From assembly GCA_020629965.1 (NCBI GenBank), contig JAHDCG010000056.1:1-36853 (forward strand): DNA of 36,853 bases, written 5' to 3'. Positions 6,716 through 15,288 of the stretch are shown here, piece by piece. A model generated the notes under the pieces. That model did not search any database and was not told where the DNA came from. It saw only the letters and a program-made list of their open reading frames with translations. Source of the stretch: Saprospiraceae bacterium (lineage in GTDB: Bacteria > Bacteroidota > Bacteroidia > Chitinophagales > Saprospiraceae). Position numbers and translations under genes: made by a program. Position 1 is the stretch's first letter; the number at the start of each line of letters is the position of its first letter.

Positions 6716-8215
6716 TCAAACCTCCCCGTTCTTCGCCCGCACTATCGCCTGATATTCCTCATCAAAATCCTTTAACCGCACCAACATCGCCAGCAGCAAA
6801 TAAAAAATCAAACTCGTCGGCAAAATCACAATCGCTTCCTGCGGATAATTGGCGAGTGCCAAAATGAAAAACGCACAGGTTATCGCCAGATAAAAACTTT
6901 TAATCTGCGGGTCTTTCATCCTAAAATAGTAGTAAATACCGTACCGCATTATCGTAAAAATCATCGCCATATAAATCAAAAGCCCAATCCAACCCGCCTC
7001 TACCGCAATGCGTACATAGCCGCTGTCGTGCGCAAAACTCGCCAGCCAAGAGTCCGGCGTAAACCGCTTCCCCCACTCGCCTGTACTGCCCAGCCCCGCG
7101 CCGATCGGATGCCGCTGAATGAAGGGCTGCACCAAGCGTTGATTGTCGATGCGCACCTGTACCGAGGCATCCTGCGTCGGATAGAAGGCGGACTGCAGGC
7201 GAATAATCACGGGATTGCTCGTCGGCATTTTGATTAAAACCACCAAAGCCGCCAATCCGATACCCGCCGCAAAAATCGCCGGCACCAATTTTTTGGTGTC
7301 CAAAATCATTATCATGTAAAAGAAAATCCCCGCCGGCACTAAGACAAACGGCGTGCGCGAACCCGCGTAAGCCATGCCCAAAAGTGCCGCAAAAATGCTG
7401 ATAATCGCGATGATTTTATAGCCGGTTTTAAACTTTCCCGTGGCAAAAACCAGACACATCATGCCCATGTAAGTCGCCATAATCCCGTAAGTCGTCGGGT
7501 CGCTGAAAAAGGAAAAAACCCGCATCCGCGACCACTGAAATATCAACTGAAAACGCAGCGGGTCGGCGCGCAGCCAAGCCTCTTCTGCTGCCGAAAAACC
7601 AATCCACTCTTGCTTGAGCGCGTACAAAGACGCCAAACTCCCGAGTCCCAAAATGATTTTCATGGTCGTAAAAATCATTTTCTTACTCGAAAAAGCAAAG
7701 CAGGCGATAAAGTACATAAACAACAAACCCGCCAGACTCCGCACCGTATATAGCCACGCCATTTTCGACACCGCCCAGGGGTTAATCACCTGCACCAAAC
7801 TGTACGCAATCCATATCAACGTAAACGCCGAAATCGGGTGCTTCGCCCAACTCAAATCCTTCGTACGCGAGGTCTGCACTATCATGCTGAACGACATCAC
7901 AAACAGCAGCCCGTCCAGCCCGATACCGAAGGGCGCCTCGACAAATTTGCCCATCATAATGACGAAAAAACCGAAAATCAGCGACACAATCACCCCGACC
8001 TGTAAGTTCACAAAGCAAGCCCCGATGAGCGGAATGCCGACCATCAAACCCACAAAAAGCAGTGCAATTTTGAGCGGCAGCAGCGCAAACATCGCCGCCA
8101 AAAACAAAGCGAAAACCGTCCCGAGCAAGTACCCGAGCGGATTATTCAACTTTTCGGGCAGAAAACTGCGGTACAGCCATTCCCCCGGATTTTTTACGGC
8201 TTCACTGAGACTCAT
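6716..8215 (-). CDS. O-antigen ligase / polymerase (WaaL/Wzy-type) family protein
   Basis: A polytopic inner-membrane protein of 499 residues with about ten to twelve hydrophobic segments. The large periplasmic loop and following region carry the O-antigen ligase-family pattern: HPIGAGLGS (from H369), then SFAHDSGYVRIAVEAG (H396) and a terminal pair of membrane helices. An arginine-rich stretch (MRVFSFFSDPTTYGIMA) precedes it. Members either polymerise polysaccharide repeat units or ligate them to lipid A core, using undecaprenyl-linked sugars at the periplasmic face. With a flippase, a Wzz/Wzc-like protein and a glycosyltransferase upstream in the same direction, a polymerase role in a surface polysaccharide is the more likely one. 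It is the last gene of that minus-strand set. A stem-loop (8243-8282) lies just before its start. Confidence 0.82.
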   Translation of the reverse strand: MSLSEAVKNPGEWLYRSFLPEKLNNPLGYLLGTVFALFLAAMFALLPLKIALLFVGLMVGIPLIGACFVNLQVGVIVSLIFGFFVIMMGKFVEAPFGIGLDGLLFVMSFSMIVQTSRTKDLSWAKHPISAFTLIWIAYSLVQVINPWAVSKMAWLYTVRSLAGLLFMYFIACFAFSSKKMIFTTMKIILGLGSLASLYALKQEWIGFSAAEEAWLRADPLRFQLIFQWSRMRVFSFFSDPTTYGIMATYMGMMCLVFATGKFKTGYKIIAIISIFAALLGMAYAGSRTPFVLVPAGIFFYMIMILDTKKLVPAIFAAGIGLAALVVLIKMPTSNPVIIRLQSAFYPTQDASVQVRIDNQRLVQPFIQRHPIGAGLGSTGEWGKRFTPDSWLASFAHDSGYVRIAVEAGWIGLLIYMAMIFTIMRYGIYYYFRMKDPQIKSFYLAITCAFFILALANYPQEAIVILPTSLIFYLLLAMLVRLKDFDEEYQAIVRAKNGEV

Positions 8216-8224
8216 TCTTGTTGA

Positions 8225-8300
8225 GATTTTAGATTTTAAATGTTAGATGTTAGACTCTGCACGTGCTCAGTCTAACATCTAAAATCTAATATCTAACGTC
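8225..8300. repeat. Word repeat array, family C, forming a stem-loop
   Basis: TTAGATGTTAGACT (8243-8256) and AGTCTAACATCTAA (8269-8282) form a perfect 14-bp stem around a 12-nt loop that contains the palindrome GCACGTGC. It lies between the 43-residue ORF and the O-antigen ligase gene, both on the minus strand, so it could act as an intercistronic terminator or processing site. Family C also occurs at 30384-30419. Confidence 0.7.
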
Positions 8301-8306
8301 TTAAAA

Positions 8307-8438
8307 TCAGATAAAAACCACTTTTAAAAAGCAGCCGAACAGCATCAGAAAAACTAACATCAATGCGACAAACTCCTGCATCAATTTAATTTTGGTCATT
8401 CCGAACTCGTCGTGTTCTTTGTTTTCGAAAAAAATCAT
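8307..8438 (-). CDS. Small single-pass membrane protein, unrecognised
   Basis: A 43-residue open frame on the minus strand from ATG 8438 to TGA 8307. The N-terminal part is charged (MIFFENKEHDEFGMTKIK). Residues of about 20-43 form one hydrophobic stretch (FVALMLVFLMLFGCFLKVVFI) that fits a single membrane helix. It lies in the polysaccharide locus between the 2OG-Fe oxygenase and the ligase/polymerase gene, same strand. The charged-then-hydrophobic layout in an otherwise gene-free 380-bp gap makes it a plausible real gene, but I recognise no family. It could be a small helper of the neighbouring membrane enzyme. Coding is not proven, since such short frames also arise by chance. Confidence 0.45.
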   Translation of the reverse strand: MIFFENKEHDEFGMTKIKLMQEFVALMLVFLMLFGCFLKVVFI

Positions 8439-8443
8439 AAAAG

Positions 8444-8479
8444 ATGGTTAATGGTTGGTGGTTGATAGTTGACGGACGG
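8444..8479. repeat. Word repeat array, family H (GTTGATGGTTGGTG)
   Basis: Words GGTTAAT, GGTTGGT, GGTTGAT, AGTTGAC directly upstream of the 43-residue ORF. The reverse-complement family is at 35446-35478, directly upstream of pepT. Confidence 0.6.
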
Positions 8480-8595
8480 CTTTCGGTTTTTGCTTTACTT
8501 TTTGGATTTGTTAAATTTCCCGTTTTTATGCAAAGTCAAAATAGAAAAATCCGCTTAAATCCGCTGTATCCGCATTGTCCGCTTATCTGTCAACC

Positions 8596-9444
8596 TCAAA
8601 CTTTCTCCCCGTTCTTACTCCCCTTCAAACTCTTAATCAAAATCGGCGGCACCAAATCCTTCACGAAATTTTTGATTTTTTCCTTCTTATTAAACGCCAC
8701 CATTTCCTTATCCGTCGCATCGCCCTGACGTACTTTGAAGAGCGTATTATGGTCTTCCAAGCCCGCGTTGATTTCCTCCGCCGGGCGACCGTTGGTGTAG
8801 TAATACAACGCCATGCTGCGGCGACTGCGGTCTTCCGGACACATAATCGGATTCGGCAGACCGTGGTAACTGAAGTCCGTCGTGCTGAACAATGCCATCG
8901 TGTTAAAATGCGGCGGCACCTTCTTCACGCACTTCGTCATGTCTTTATCCCACAACTCAAAATGACCGCCCCACTCCTCTTGCCAGTCCTTGTTCAGATA
9001 AACCAAAACGTTCAAACGGCGGTCGAGGCGGGTCTTGGCGTGTTTATTAAAATCCGCGTGAATTTTCAAAAATCCGCCGCGCTTACTTTCGTGAAAACCG
9101 CCGCCCTCGAAGTAAGCATCAGGAGTCAGCGTTTCTTCAATGCTCGTCAATTCCTGCAAAAATTCCAAAAACGGTTCGCTGTTCAGGAAGTGCGCAAAGG
9201 CTTTTGCCTTCGGGCCGAAGCGACGCTCCCCGCGCGAGGCGAGTTTTTTCTCATTCGGCGAGTTGAACTTTATGTCGCCCTTTTTCTCCAAATCCGGAAA
9301 TTCCTTCAGCACCTCGGTCAGCATGTCCGGGTTGAAAAAATCCTCGAAATAAATATTCGGAAACGGGTCGCCCGCTTTGTATTGCGTCTTATAGTCAGCC
9401 GCAACCTGCTGTAAATCTTGGTATTGAGTATTCAAAAAATTCAT
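8596..9444 (-). CDS. 2OG-Fe(II) oxygenase family protein
   Basis: Encodes 282 residues with the jelly-roll iron site of the 2-oxoglutarate/Fe(II) dioxygenase superfamily. H129-A-D131 (FLKIHADF) and the distal H194 (DFSYHGLP) are the likely iron ligands. R208 or R209 (DRSRRSMALYYY) is the likely 2-oxoglutarate-binding arginine. The strand LNVLVYLNKDW followed by GGHFELW is characteristic of the prolyl-hydroxylase-like branch. Such enzymes hydroxylate proteins, lipids or small molecules. In this position, between a glycosyltransferase and the O-antigen ligase/polymerase, a role in decorating a polysaccharide or its precursor is an inference from context. The final codons extend to 8596; no terminator is seen before the next ORF. 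Confidence 0.85.
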   Translation of the reverse strand: MNFLNTQYQDLQQVAADYKTQYKAGDPFPNIYFEDFFNPDMLTEVLKEFPDLEKKGDIKFNSPNEKKLASRGERRFGPKAKAFAHFLNSEPFLEFLQELTSIEETLTPDAYFEGGGFHESKRGGFLKIHADFNKHAKTRLDRRLNVLVYLNKDWQEEWGGHFELWDKDMTKCVKKVPPHFNTMALFSTTDFSYHGLPNPIMCPEDRSRRSMALYYYTNGRPAEEINAGLEDHNTLFKVRQGDATDKEMVAFNKKEKIKNFVKDLVPPILIKSLKGSKNGEKV

Positions 9445-9570
9445 AAGAAAGTATTTTTATTTCTTTTCTACTGTAAGACGAGCAGTTTCACAACCACTCA
9501 CGATGCAAAAAATTGAACTTTTACTGACTCCTGTTATCGAATTAAAAGGACGTAAAAGTAAAATTAAACC

Positions 9571-9622
9571 CCTCTCTCAAACCCGGAGAAAGTTCCCCCG
9601 ATTCGGGGGTTAGGGGGCTGAA
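9571..9622. repeat. C/G-rich hairpin repeat, family K
   Basis: Contains CCCCCG-ATT-CGGGGG (9595-9609) followed by TTAGGGGGCTGAAGAC. The reverse complement recurs in parts at 19990-20036 and in the fold-back at 20172-20390. It begins about 10 bp beyond the glycosyltransferase stop and may act as a transcript end or processing signal. Confidence 0.6.
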
Positions 9623-9631
9623 GACGATTAG

Positions 9632-10861
9632 CTACACTTCCACTTCTTCCACGTGCTTCCCGACTATCTCCCAAAACTCCCGCACCCGCGCCTCCCAAGT
9701 ATTCGTGTCTGCCGTAGCCGAGCGTGCCGCGATGCGTTGTTCGCTGTTTTCGTCGATAGCTTTGTCAATCAATTCGATGAATTCCGCTTCATCTTCCGCG
9801 ATATAAATATCATCGGCAAAACCGCGAATATCGACCGAAAAATTAGTAGAAATCACCGCTTTGCCGGCGGATAAATACTCGTTAATTTTCAGCGGATAAA
9901 CGCTCGATGTCAGCGTATTACACAAAAACGGAATAATCGTGCAGTCGAAGTGCTGCAAATAATTCGGTAATTCCGTAATGTGTTTGCCGCCGGTAAAAAT
10001 GATATTTTCGACCTTATCCAAGCCGTGTTCTTTGTAATCTTCGCTGTTGAGCGGCCCGACCATGACCAAAGTTTTGTCCGGATGCCCCTCGGCGACGGCT
10101 TTTATCAACGGGTAATTCAGACGGTATTCATTAATATTTCCCGTGAAACCGATGATTTTCGTTTTGATGTCCTTTATTTCTTCGGGGCGCGGTAATTCTT
10201 TTTCCAAAGCCACCTCAAAAATCTTCTTATCCACCGCGTTGTGCAGCTTGTATAAATTAGCTTGCAAATGCTTTTTCAATTCCCACAGTCGGTGCGAAGT
10301 CACCACGGCAACATCCGCGCCGGCGATTGCTTTTTCTTCCAATCGCGCCCCGTGTTTCGCCGTGTATTCTTCCTCGCGCATATCGTCGATGCACTGATAA
10401 ATGTTGAGCGTCGGCTGAAATTCGGGACGCGGCAAATACGGCGCGTAATACGGATTGAAGCAGTTGAAATAAATGTAATCCTTCAAGTCGTAGTCTTCCA
10501 CTACCTGCTTTATCACATTGAGTATCAGGCGATTATTGCGCTCGAACAGCGAGTCGTAAATTTTACCTTCCGGCAAAAAATTAATCGGCAAAGTATTGGG
10601 AGGGTGTACGGCAATGACGTTTTCCGATAACTCGGGAATGGTCTCGTAGCGCATTTTTCCGCGCCACATATCACCGCTGCGTTTGGCTACTTTCGGGTCG
10701 GCGCGCTGCGTCAAAAAATCCTTCCAGGTGTAAGGATGATTGATGTAAAAAACGCGGTTATTTTTCACAAATTCCCGCGTAAAGGACAGCGAGACCGAAC
10801 TGTACGCATTGTCCCAAGGGAAGAGCGTGAAGTAGATTATATCTTTGTTTTTGTAGTCCAT
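9632..10861 (-). CDS. Glycosyltransferase, GT-B fold (family 4-like)
   Basis: A 409-residue cytoplasmic glycosyltransferase. The N-terminal half carries YFTLFPWDNAYSSVS and the acceptor-domain segment NIYQCIDDMREEEY. The C-terminal nucleotide-sugar half begins near residue 235 with IIGFTGNINEYRLNYPL, followed by KTLVMVGP, ELPNYLQHFDCTIIPF, and the donor-binding PLKINEYLSAGKAVISTNF, whose KxxE corresponds to the usual E-x7-E region. It resembles TuaH-like and related family 4 enzymes. It presumably adds a sugar to a lipid-linked repeat unit in the surface-polysaccharide pathway of this cluster; donor and acceptor cannot be inferred. It lies between the flippase and the oxygenase on the same strand. 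Confidence 0.85.
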   Translation of the reverse strand: MDYKNKDIIYFTLFPWDNAYSSVSLSFTREFVKNNRVFYINHPYTWKDFLTQRADPKVAKRSGDMWRGKMRYETIPELSENVIAVHPPNTLPINFLPEGKIYDSLFERNNRLILNVIKQVVEDYDLKDYIYFNCFNPYYAPYLPRPEFQPTLNIYQCIDDMREEEYTAKHGARLEEKAIAGADVAVVTSHRLWELKKHLQANLYKLHNAVDKKIFEVALEKELPRPEEIKDIKTKIIGFTGNINEYRLNYPLIKAVAEGHPDKTLVMVGPLNSEDYKEHGLDKVENIIFTGGKHITELPNYLQHFDCTIIPFLCNTLTSSVYPLKINEYLSAGKAVISTNFSVDIRGFADDIYIAEDEAEFIELIDKAIDENSEQRIAARSATADTNTWEARVREFWEIVGKHVEEVEV

Positions 10862-10937
10862 GTTCCGTAAAATCCGAGAGCCGATGCGACTCTTGTGAAC
10901 AGCTTGTGCTGCGTGAAATTTCGGGGGATTATTTTTG

Positions 10938-10999
10938 TTGTTTAGGCGTTTAGTTGTTTAACCGTTTAGGTTGTTCCGGGCGCCTTTAAACGACTAAAC
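10938..10999. repeat. Word repeat array, family B, forming a stem-loop
   Basis: GTTTAGTTGTTTAA (10948-10961) pairs with TTAAACGACTAAAC (10986-10999) over 14 bp with one G-T, around a 24-nt loop. The right arm contains the TAG stop and last codons of the flippase gene. It lies between two genes read in the same direction, so it may trim or attenuate the transcript. Confidence 0.7.
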
Positions 11000-12343
11000 T
11001 TTTAAACGATTTCGATTATCGAATTTCTCCCGCACCATCCCCCACATTTGCCCGTAAAAACTAAAGCTGTAGCCAAATACCCGCCATGCCTTAATGTCAA
11101 ACATTTTATACAACATCATTTGCATTGCCACGAAAGCAAGCGCGTAAGTCAAAAGTGTACCGTACACCGCACCGAAAACGCCGAAACTCGTGATAAAAAC
11201 GTAATTCAAAATCACATTCAACACCGCGCCGCCGCAGGTAAACCAAAAATTAATTTGCGGCTTACCGATGCTGTCTAAAACGGTGCCGAACTGTACTGCA
11301 TACGGAATGAAAAGCCCGTAGAGTATGGTCAAACGCAGCAAATTCGCCGAGTCCGCGTAGCCATCGCCCGCGACAAAAAGGATGATGTACTCCGCAAAAA
11401 GCAGCACGAAAATAATGCCCGGTATCATCAGCGAAAAAATTGCGCCGACCGCTTTTTCGTAAAGGTCTTTGATGGCTTCCTTGCCTTCTTTCAGACGTTT
11501 TGCCGACTGCGGAAAAAGTATTGCCGCCATGCTGTTCGTCGGAATATCCGCCATGTTCGTGACTTTGATTGCCGCTTCATAGCTCGCCGTCGCCACCGGC
11601 CCGATGATGCCGCGTATCATAAATTTGTCAATGCTTTTGTAGAGCATTGTACTCAAATTTGTCCCCAAGGTAAACTTGCCGTAATCGAATAATTCTTTCA
11701 CCCATTTCCAATCAATCTCTCGCTGAAACCTCAAATACGGCCGCGCAAAAAACCACGCAATCGCCGAGGCCGCCACCGCCGTTAATATCTGAAATTGCAC
11801 CAGTTCCGCCAAGGTTATTTCCGTCGCAAACAAAAACATAAACAGGATGTAAAAAAACAGCAAGCCCTGCCGCGTAAAGTCACTCCAAAAGATGCCCTCG
11901 AAGTCCAAATTCGCCTGTGCCATATAATTAAACTGCATAAAAGGCACCAGCAAAACCGTCGTGATGCAGTAAGTCCGCAGCATCATCGGCATTACCTCGC
12001 TGTTCAGAGCCGCACCCACATAAGGCGCAGCCGACCACAGTATCACTACAATCGCAAGCGTCACCAAAAAATTCAAAATCAAAGATGCCGTTGCAATTTT
12101 CTTATACTCCTGCTCCTCTTCACAATCCGTCAAATATTTTATCAGCGCATTTTGCTGCAAACCCATCCTACCGACCTCCAAAATACTCACAGCCGCCAAA
12201 AAAGTAAACCAATCACCCACATCCGCCTTCGTCAAAGCCCGAAACAAAATAAACCCCATCCCCAGACCGAATAACTGTACCCCGAACCGTTGCATCAGCG
12301 TAAAAAATCCGGAAGTAAACCAATATTTGCGGTCGTCAGTCAC
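10994..12343 (-). CDS. Polysaccharide flippase (Wzx-like, MOP superfamily)
   Basis: A polytopic membrane protein of 449 residues, the usual size for oligosaccharide flippases, with about 12-14 hydrophobic segments spread along its length. Typical stretches are GFFTLMQRFGVQLFGLGMGFILFRALTK at the N-terminus (first helix pair), LSTMLYKSIDKFMIRGIIGPVATASYEAAIKV in the middle and TLLTYALAFVAMQMMLYKMF at the end. It probably moves undecaprenyl-pyrophosphate-linked repeat units across the inner membrane. It is second in the polysaccharide set, after the Wzz/Wzc-like gene and before the glycosyltransferase. Its last codons are part of a family B word repeat. Confidence 0.86.
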   Translation of the reverse strand: MTDDRKYWFTSGFFTLMQRFGVQLFGLGMGFILFRALTKADVGDWFTFLAAVSILEVGRMGLQQNALIKYLTDCEEEQEYKKIATASLILNFLVTLAIVVILWSAAPYVGAALNSEVMPMMLRTYCITTVLLVPFMQFNYMAQANLDFEGIFWSDFTRQGLLFFYILFMFLFATEITLAELVQFQILTAVAASAIAWFFARPYLRFQREIDWKWVKELFDYGKFTLGTNLSTMLYKSIDKFMIRGIIGPVATASYEAAIKVTNMADIPTNSMAAILFPQSAKRLKEGKEAIKDLYEKAVGAIFSLMIPGIIFVLLFAEYIILFVAGDGYADSANLLRLTILYGLFIPYAVQFGTVLDSIGKPQINFWFTCGGAVLNVILNYVFITSFGVFGAVYGTLLTYALAFVAMQMMLYKMFDIKAWRVFGYSFSFYGQMWGMVREKFDNRNRLKV

Positions 12344-12349
12344 TGTGGG

Positions 12350-12384
12350 TGTTTATTTGTTTATTCGGTTATTTGTTTATTCGT
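12350..12384. repeat. Word repeat array, family I (TTTATTTG/TTTATTCG)
   Basis: Words GTTTATTT, GTTTATTC, GGTTATTT, GTTTATTC starting 6 bp upstream of the flippase start codon. Only one copy of this family is seen in the window. Confidence 0.55.
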
Positions 12385-12512
12385 TGCCGTTGTTAATGAC
12401 TGCCCGCTGTAAAATCACATCCTGTTTCTACTCACCTAAAAATGCCAACGGCATGGTATCTCCCAACCCGGCTTGCCTCTCATGGTATGCTAATGCCGGG
12501 AAAGGTACGGGC

Positions 12513-12546
12513 ATCCACCACCCACCAACTACCACCCGGCACCTAA
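12513..12546. repeat. Word repeat array, family D (CCACCTA/CCACCAC)
   Basis: Words CCACCAC, CCACCAA, CTACCAC, CACCTAA. The TAG stop of the Wzz/Wzc-like gene (12543-12545, minus strand) lies inside the last word. Other copies are at 15740-15763, 27271-27312 and 27488-27505. Confidence 0.6.
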
Positions 12547-14753
12547 CGTATTTCCTTCAAACTCACCTTGTTCAAAATCGACCCCAGCAACTTACTCCCC
12601 AAATTCCGCAAAAACGCATAACTGTCTTGGTCTTCATTCGTCAATTTATTCTCCGCGTCGGCTACCAAAATGACCTTATCGACAAATTGTGACAACTCCC
12701 GCGCATCGCTGTATTCATTCAACGCAGCGGCTTCCAGCAAAATGTAATCGTATTCCAATTCATAATTTCGTAAAATGCTGCGCAGATTTTTACCCGCCAG
12801 TACCTCACTCGCCGAGCGTGCATCGCCGACGTTGCCCATGATGTCCACGCCGTTCATACGGAAGTTTTGCGTCCCCAAATTACTGCCTGTATTTCCGACA
12901 TTTTGACCGCTCGTCAGCAAAGGATTTTCGTCGTTCGGAACGTTAGAAAAAGCACTTAAACTGTTGTTTTTAAAGTTCGTGTCGATGATGAGCACGCGGC
13001 GATTATTCAAACTCAACGCGTATGCCAAAGTCAGCACGATAAACGATTTGCCCTCTCCTTTTTTGTTACTCGTTATCAAAAAAGAACGCGCATCGCTCGC
13101 CTCCATCGTGTAGCGCAGCTTCCTGACCGCCTCTTTAAAATAGTCGTAATTTTTATCCGCTGCATTGCTGCCGAATATCGCGGCGAGATCGAGTTGCTTA
13201 TCTTTCAACTTATTAATCATGCCTAAAAACGGCAGACTGCTCATCTTTTTAAATTGCTCCGGATTACTGAAACTGCGGTCGAAAAAGGTCAACAAAAACA
13301 GCAAAACCGTCGTCAGCGTCGTACCCGCCACACCCGCAAATGCGCCCAAAATCGCGCGGTGACGCGGCTCGGCTTCGTCCGGAATTTCCGCCGGCTCAAA
13401 GATGCGCATCTGACTGCCGTGAACGGTAGCGGAGATTTCCGCCTTATCAAATTTATATTTCGCGTCCTGATATTCGATTTGCGCCAAATCCCACTCCGAT
13501 TTTAAGTTTTTGTAACCTGCATCGTCCGTCACCATTTGTGCTTGATCGCCCGTCAGGCGGCGAATTTCGGACTCATATCCCCGCAAAGCGTTTTGTGCGG
13601 ATTGCAACTCGATTTCCGCATCCACTTTCTTTTCCAAAAGGTCTTCCAAACGGCTGTCTTCCAGGCGTTCGTTGCGTACTTCGTAAAGAGCCATTTGTCG
13701 ACCGATATCGTCGCGGCGTGCGGCAAGGTTTTCCAGCTTTTCTTCCAGAGCTTTATCTTTTCTGCCGCCGGCGAGATATTTATTACGGTTCAGCTTAATT
13801 TCCTGCTGTATTTTCTCCAAATCCTCGTTCAGATATTGCTTTTTGGCAAATCCGTCGTTCATCTCCGGCGCGATTTTTCCGATTTCACGCGTCGTCGTCG
13901 CCAATGCCTTTTTTTGCTTCAAAATATTCTGCCGCTCCTGCTCAATCGACACGTTCAACTCCGAAATGCGCTCGATTAAAGTACTCGATTGTTTTTCGAC
14001 ATCCACGATATTGTTTGCCGAGCGATAGGCATCGAGTTCATCCGTTAAGCGGCGAAAAGCGGCGCGTTTGCTGTTCAGTTCTTCCCGAAATTTGCGCACA
14101 TCGCTGTCTTCCGTCGCTAAAATATCCGCTTCGTAAAAATTGAGAAATTCCTCACAAAATTTTTGCACGGCGAAGTAAGAAAGTCCCGGATGCTCGGAGG
14201 TAAATTCAATCGCAATGAAATCCGACTCCCCTTTCCGCGCCACTTCCAAATCTTCGTAAAGCGTCTCCGGGTCGTATTCGAATGCTTTGGCTAATTCATT
14301 AAAAGTCAAGCGGTTATGCTTCTCCAAACGCGGCGCGGCGAGGGTATCTTTGGTAGAAGAAAGCACCGCCACAAAGTCTTCCAACTCACTGCGGCTGTAA
14401 GTAATATCTTCATCGACCTCGGGTACGCGGAAGGGTTCGACCTCTACGCCGTCGGCACTCAAATCGTGGTACAGCAGCTCTTCACTCAACAATTTCAGCA
14501 CGGGGCGACTCTTCATTTGCTCCATCACTTCGCTAAACATCGACTCTGCCTGATAGGCTTGAATAAAGGGATTGTCCCCCAAGACGTTGAGCCTTGCATT
14601 GTTCAAAAAGTTAGTCTCGATGACGGCGCGCGACTTGAATTTATAGGGGGTCAGTCCTACCAAAAAGAAGGTAGCAACGGCAGCGACGAGTCCGACGACC
14701 AGCAACAGCCATTTGCGCTTCCATAGCACGTGCATGAAGTACTGTAAATCCAT
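12543..14753 (-). CDS. Polysaccharide co-polymerase / tyrosine-autokinase-like (Wzz-Wzc type)
   Basis: Encodes 736 residues. A Wzz domain begins with a membrane helix at about 14-33 (KWLLLVVGLVAAVATFFLVG). A long periplasmic coiled coil follows (about 205-430), then a second membrane helix (about 467-490) and a cytoplasmic P-loop domain. Walker A is SNKKGEGKS (562-570) and Walker A' is VLIIDTN (587-593). The Walker B position reads YILLEAAAL (670-678), with Glu in place of the usual Asp and without the usual PP. The C-terminus ends LNKVSLKEIR with no tyrosine cluster. Wzc proteins set polysaccharide chain length and export through an oligomer driven by autophosphorylation. Here the chain-length part looks intact, while kinase activity is doubtful. 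It is the first gene of the cluster, 240 bp downstream of a well-formed promoter. Confidence 0.85.
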   Translation of the reverse strand: MDLQYFMHVLWKRKWLLLVVGLVAAVATFFLVGLTPYKFKSRAVIETNFLNNARLNVLGDNPFIQAYQAESMFSEVMEQMKSRPVLKLLSEELLYHDLSADGVEVEPFRVPEVDEDITYSRSELEDFVAVLSSTKDTLAAPRLEKHNRLTFNELAKAFEYDPETLYEDLEVARKGESDFIAIEFTSEHPGLSYFAVQKFCEEFLNFYEADILATEDSDVRKFREELNSKRAAFRRLTDELDAYRSANNIVDVEKQSSTLIERISELNVSIEQERQNILKQKKALATTTREIGKIAPEMNDGFAKKQYLNEDLEKIQQEIKLNRNKYLAGGRKDKALEEKLENLAARRDDIGRQMALYEVRNERLEDSRLEDLLEKKVDAEIELQSAQNALRGYESEIRRLTGDQAQMVTDDAGYKNLKSEWDLAQIEYQDAKYKFDKAEISATVHGSQMRIFEPAEIPDEAEPRHRAILGAFAGVAGTTLTTVLLFLLTFFDRSFSNPEQFKKMSSLPFLGMINKLKDKQLDLAAIFGSNAADKNYDYFKEAVRKLRYTMEASDARSFLITSNKKGEGKSFIVLTLAYALSLNNRRVLIIDTNFKNNSLSAFSNVPNDENPLLTSGQNVGNTGSNLGTQNFRMNGVDIMGNVGDARSASEVLAGKNLRSILRNYELEYDYILLEAAALNEYSDARELSQFVDKVILVADAENKLTNEDQDSYAFLRNLGSKLLGSILNKVSLKEIR

Positions 14754-14991
14754 GAAATACGGAATTGTGTGTTTTCTCTAAAAAGTGATTTTAAGAATAT
14801 CACTCTGATTCTCTCAATTTAGGCAGGGAAAAGCGTGAATGTTTGCTTCCCGTCGTGTCTTTAATAACAACAGGTTTTTTTCGTAATGCACCGTCGTATG
14901 AGGGATAGAAGGGGCGACGGCAAAAATTTTGTAAAGTATGTTTAGTGTAGTGCGATTTCCGAAAAACAAATAGTTTCGTATGATTAAGCGA

Positions 14992-15021
14992 CAAAATTAG
15001 CGTATTTAATCGGTAATCAAA
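14992..15021 (-). promoter_or_regulatory. Bacteroidota promoter TTTG-N18-TAATTTTG
   Basis: On the minus strand TTTG (15018-15021) is followed after 18 bp by TAATTTTG (14992-14999), close to the Bacteroidota consensus TTTG-N19-TAnnTTTG. It points toward the Wzz/Wzc-like gene (start 14753) and leaves a leader of about 235 nt. It is the best-formed promoter in the window and likely drives the polysaccharide genes. Confidence 0.6.
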
Positions 15022-15112
15022 GCTATTTCATAACTTTTTTAAAAGGAAAAAAGAAATATGTGACAGAATACCCGAATGGGGCGAGATATGCAAAAAAGGA
15101 ATTATTTGTAAA

Positions 15113-15217
15113 GGATTGACGGGAAAAAGAGATGACAAGAGATTATTTTTTAGACAGGACTAACGGGATTGACGGGAAAAAAGAGGATGAAAGATTTTTT
15201 TTAGACAAGATTGACGG
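15113..15217. repeat. Imperfect direct repeat, about 53-bp period
   Basis: GGATTGACGGGAAAAA begins at 15113 and recurs at about 15167, each followed by an A/G-rich stretch, a T-run and TTAGACA. A third partial copy (GATTGACGGGATTT) begins near 15209. Located between moaE and the polysaccharide promoter. Confidence 0.6.
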
Positions 15218-15288
15218 GATTTATAGGATTTTCTTTTTGTGAATTAAGTTCACAAACAATAATTACAAATACTCCAAAGCGAAGGCCC

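Noticed and set aside
14800-14994. 64-codon minus-strand frame upstream of the Wzz/Wzc-like gene
   Set aside because: It starts with TTG inside a strong -7 box, so its start would lie upstream of the expected transcript start, and it has no protein features.
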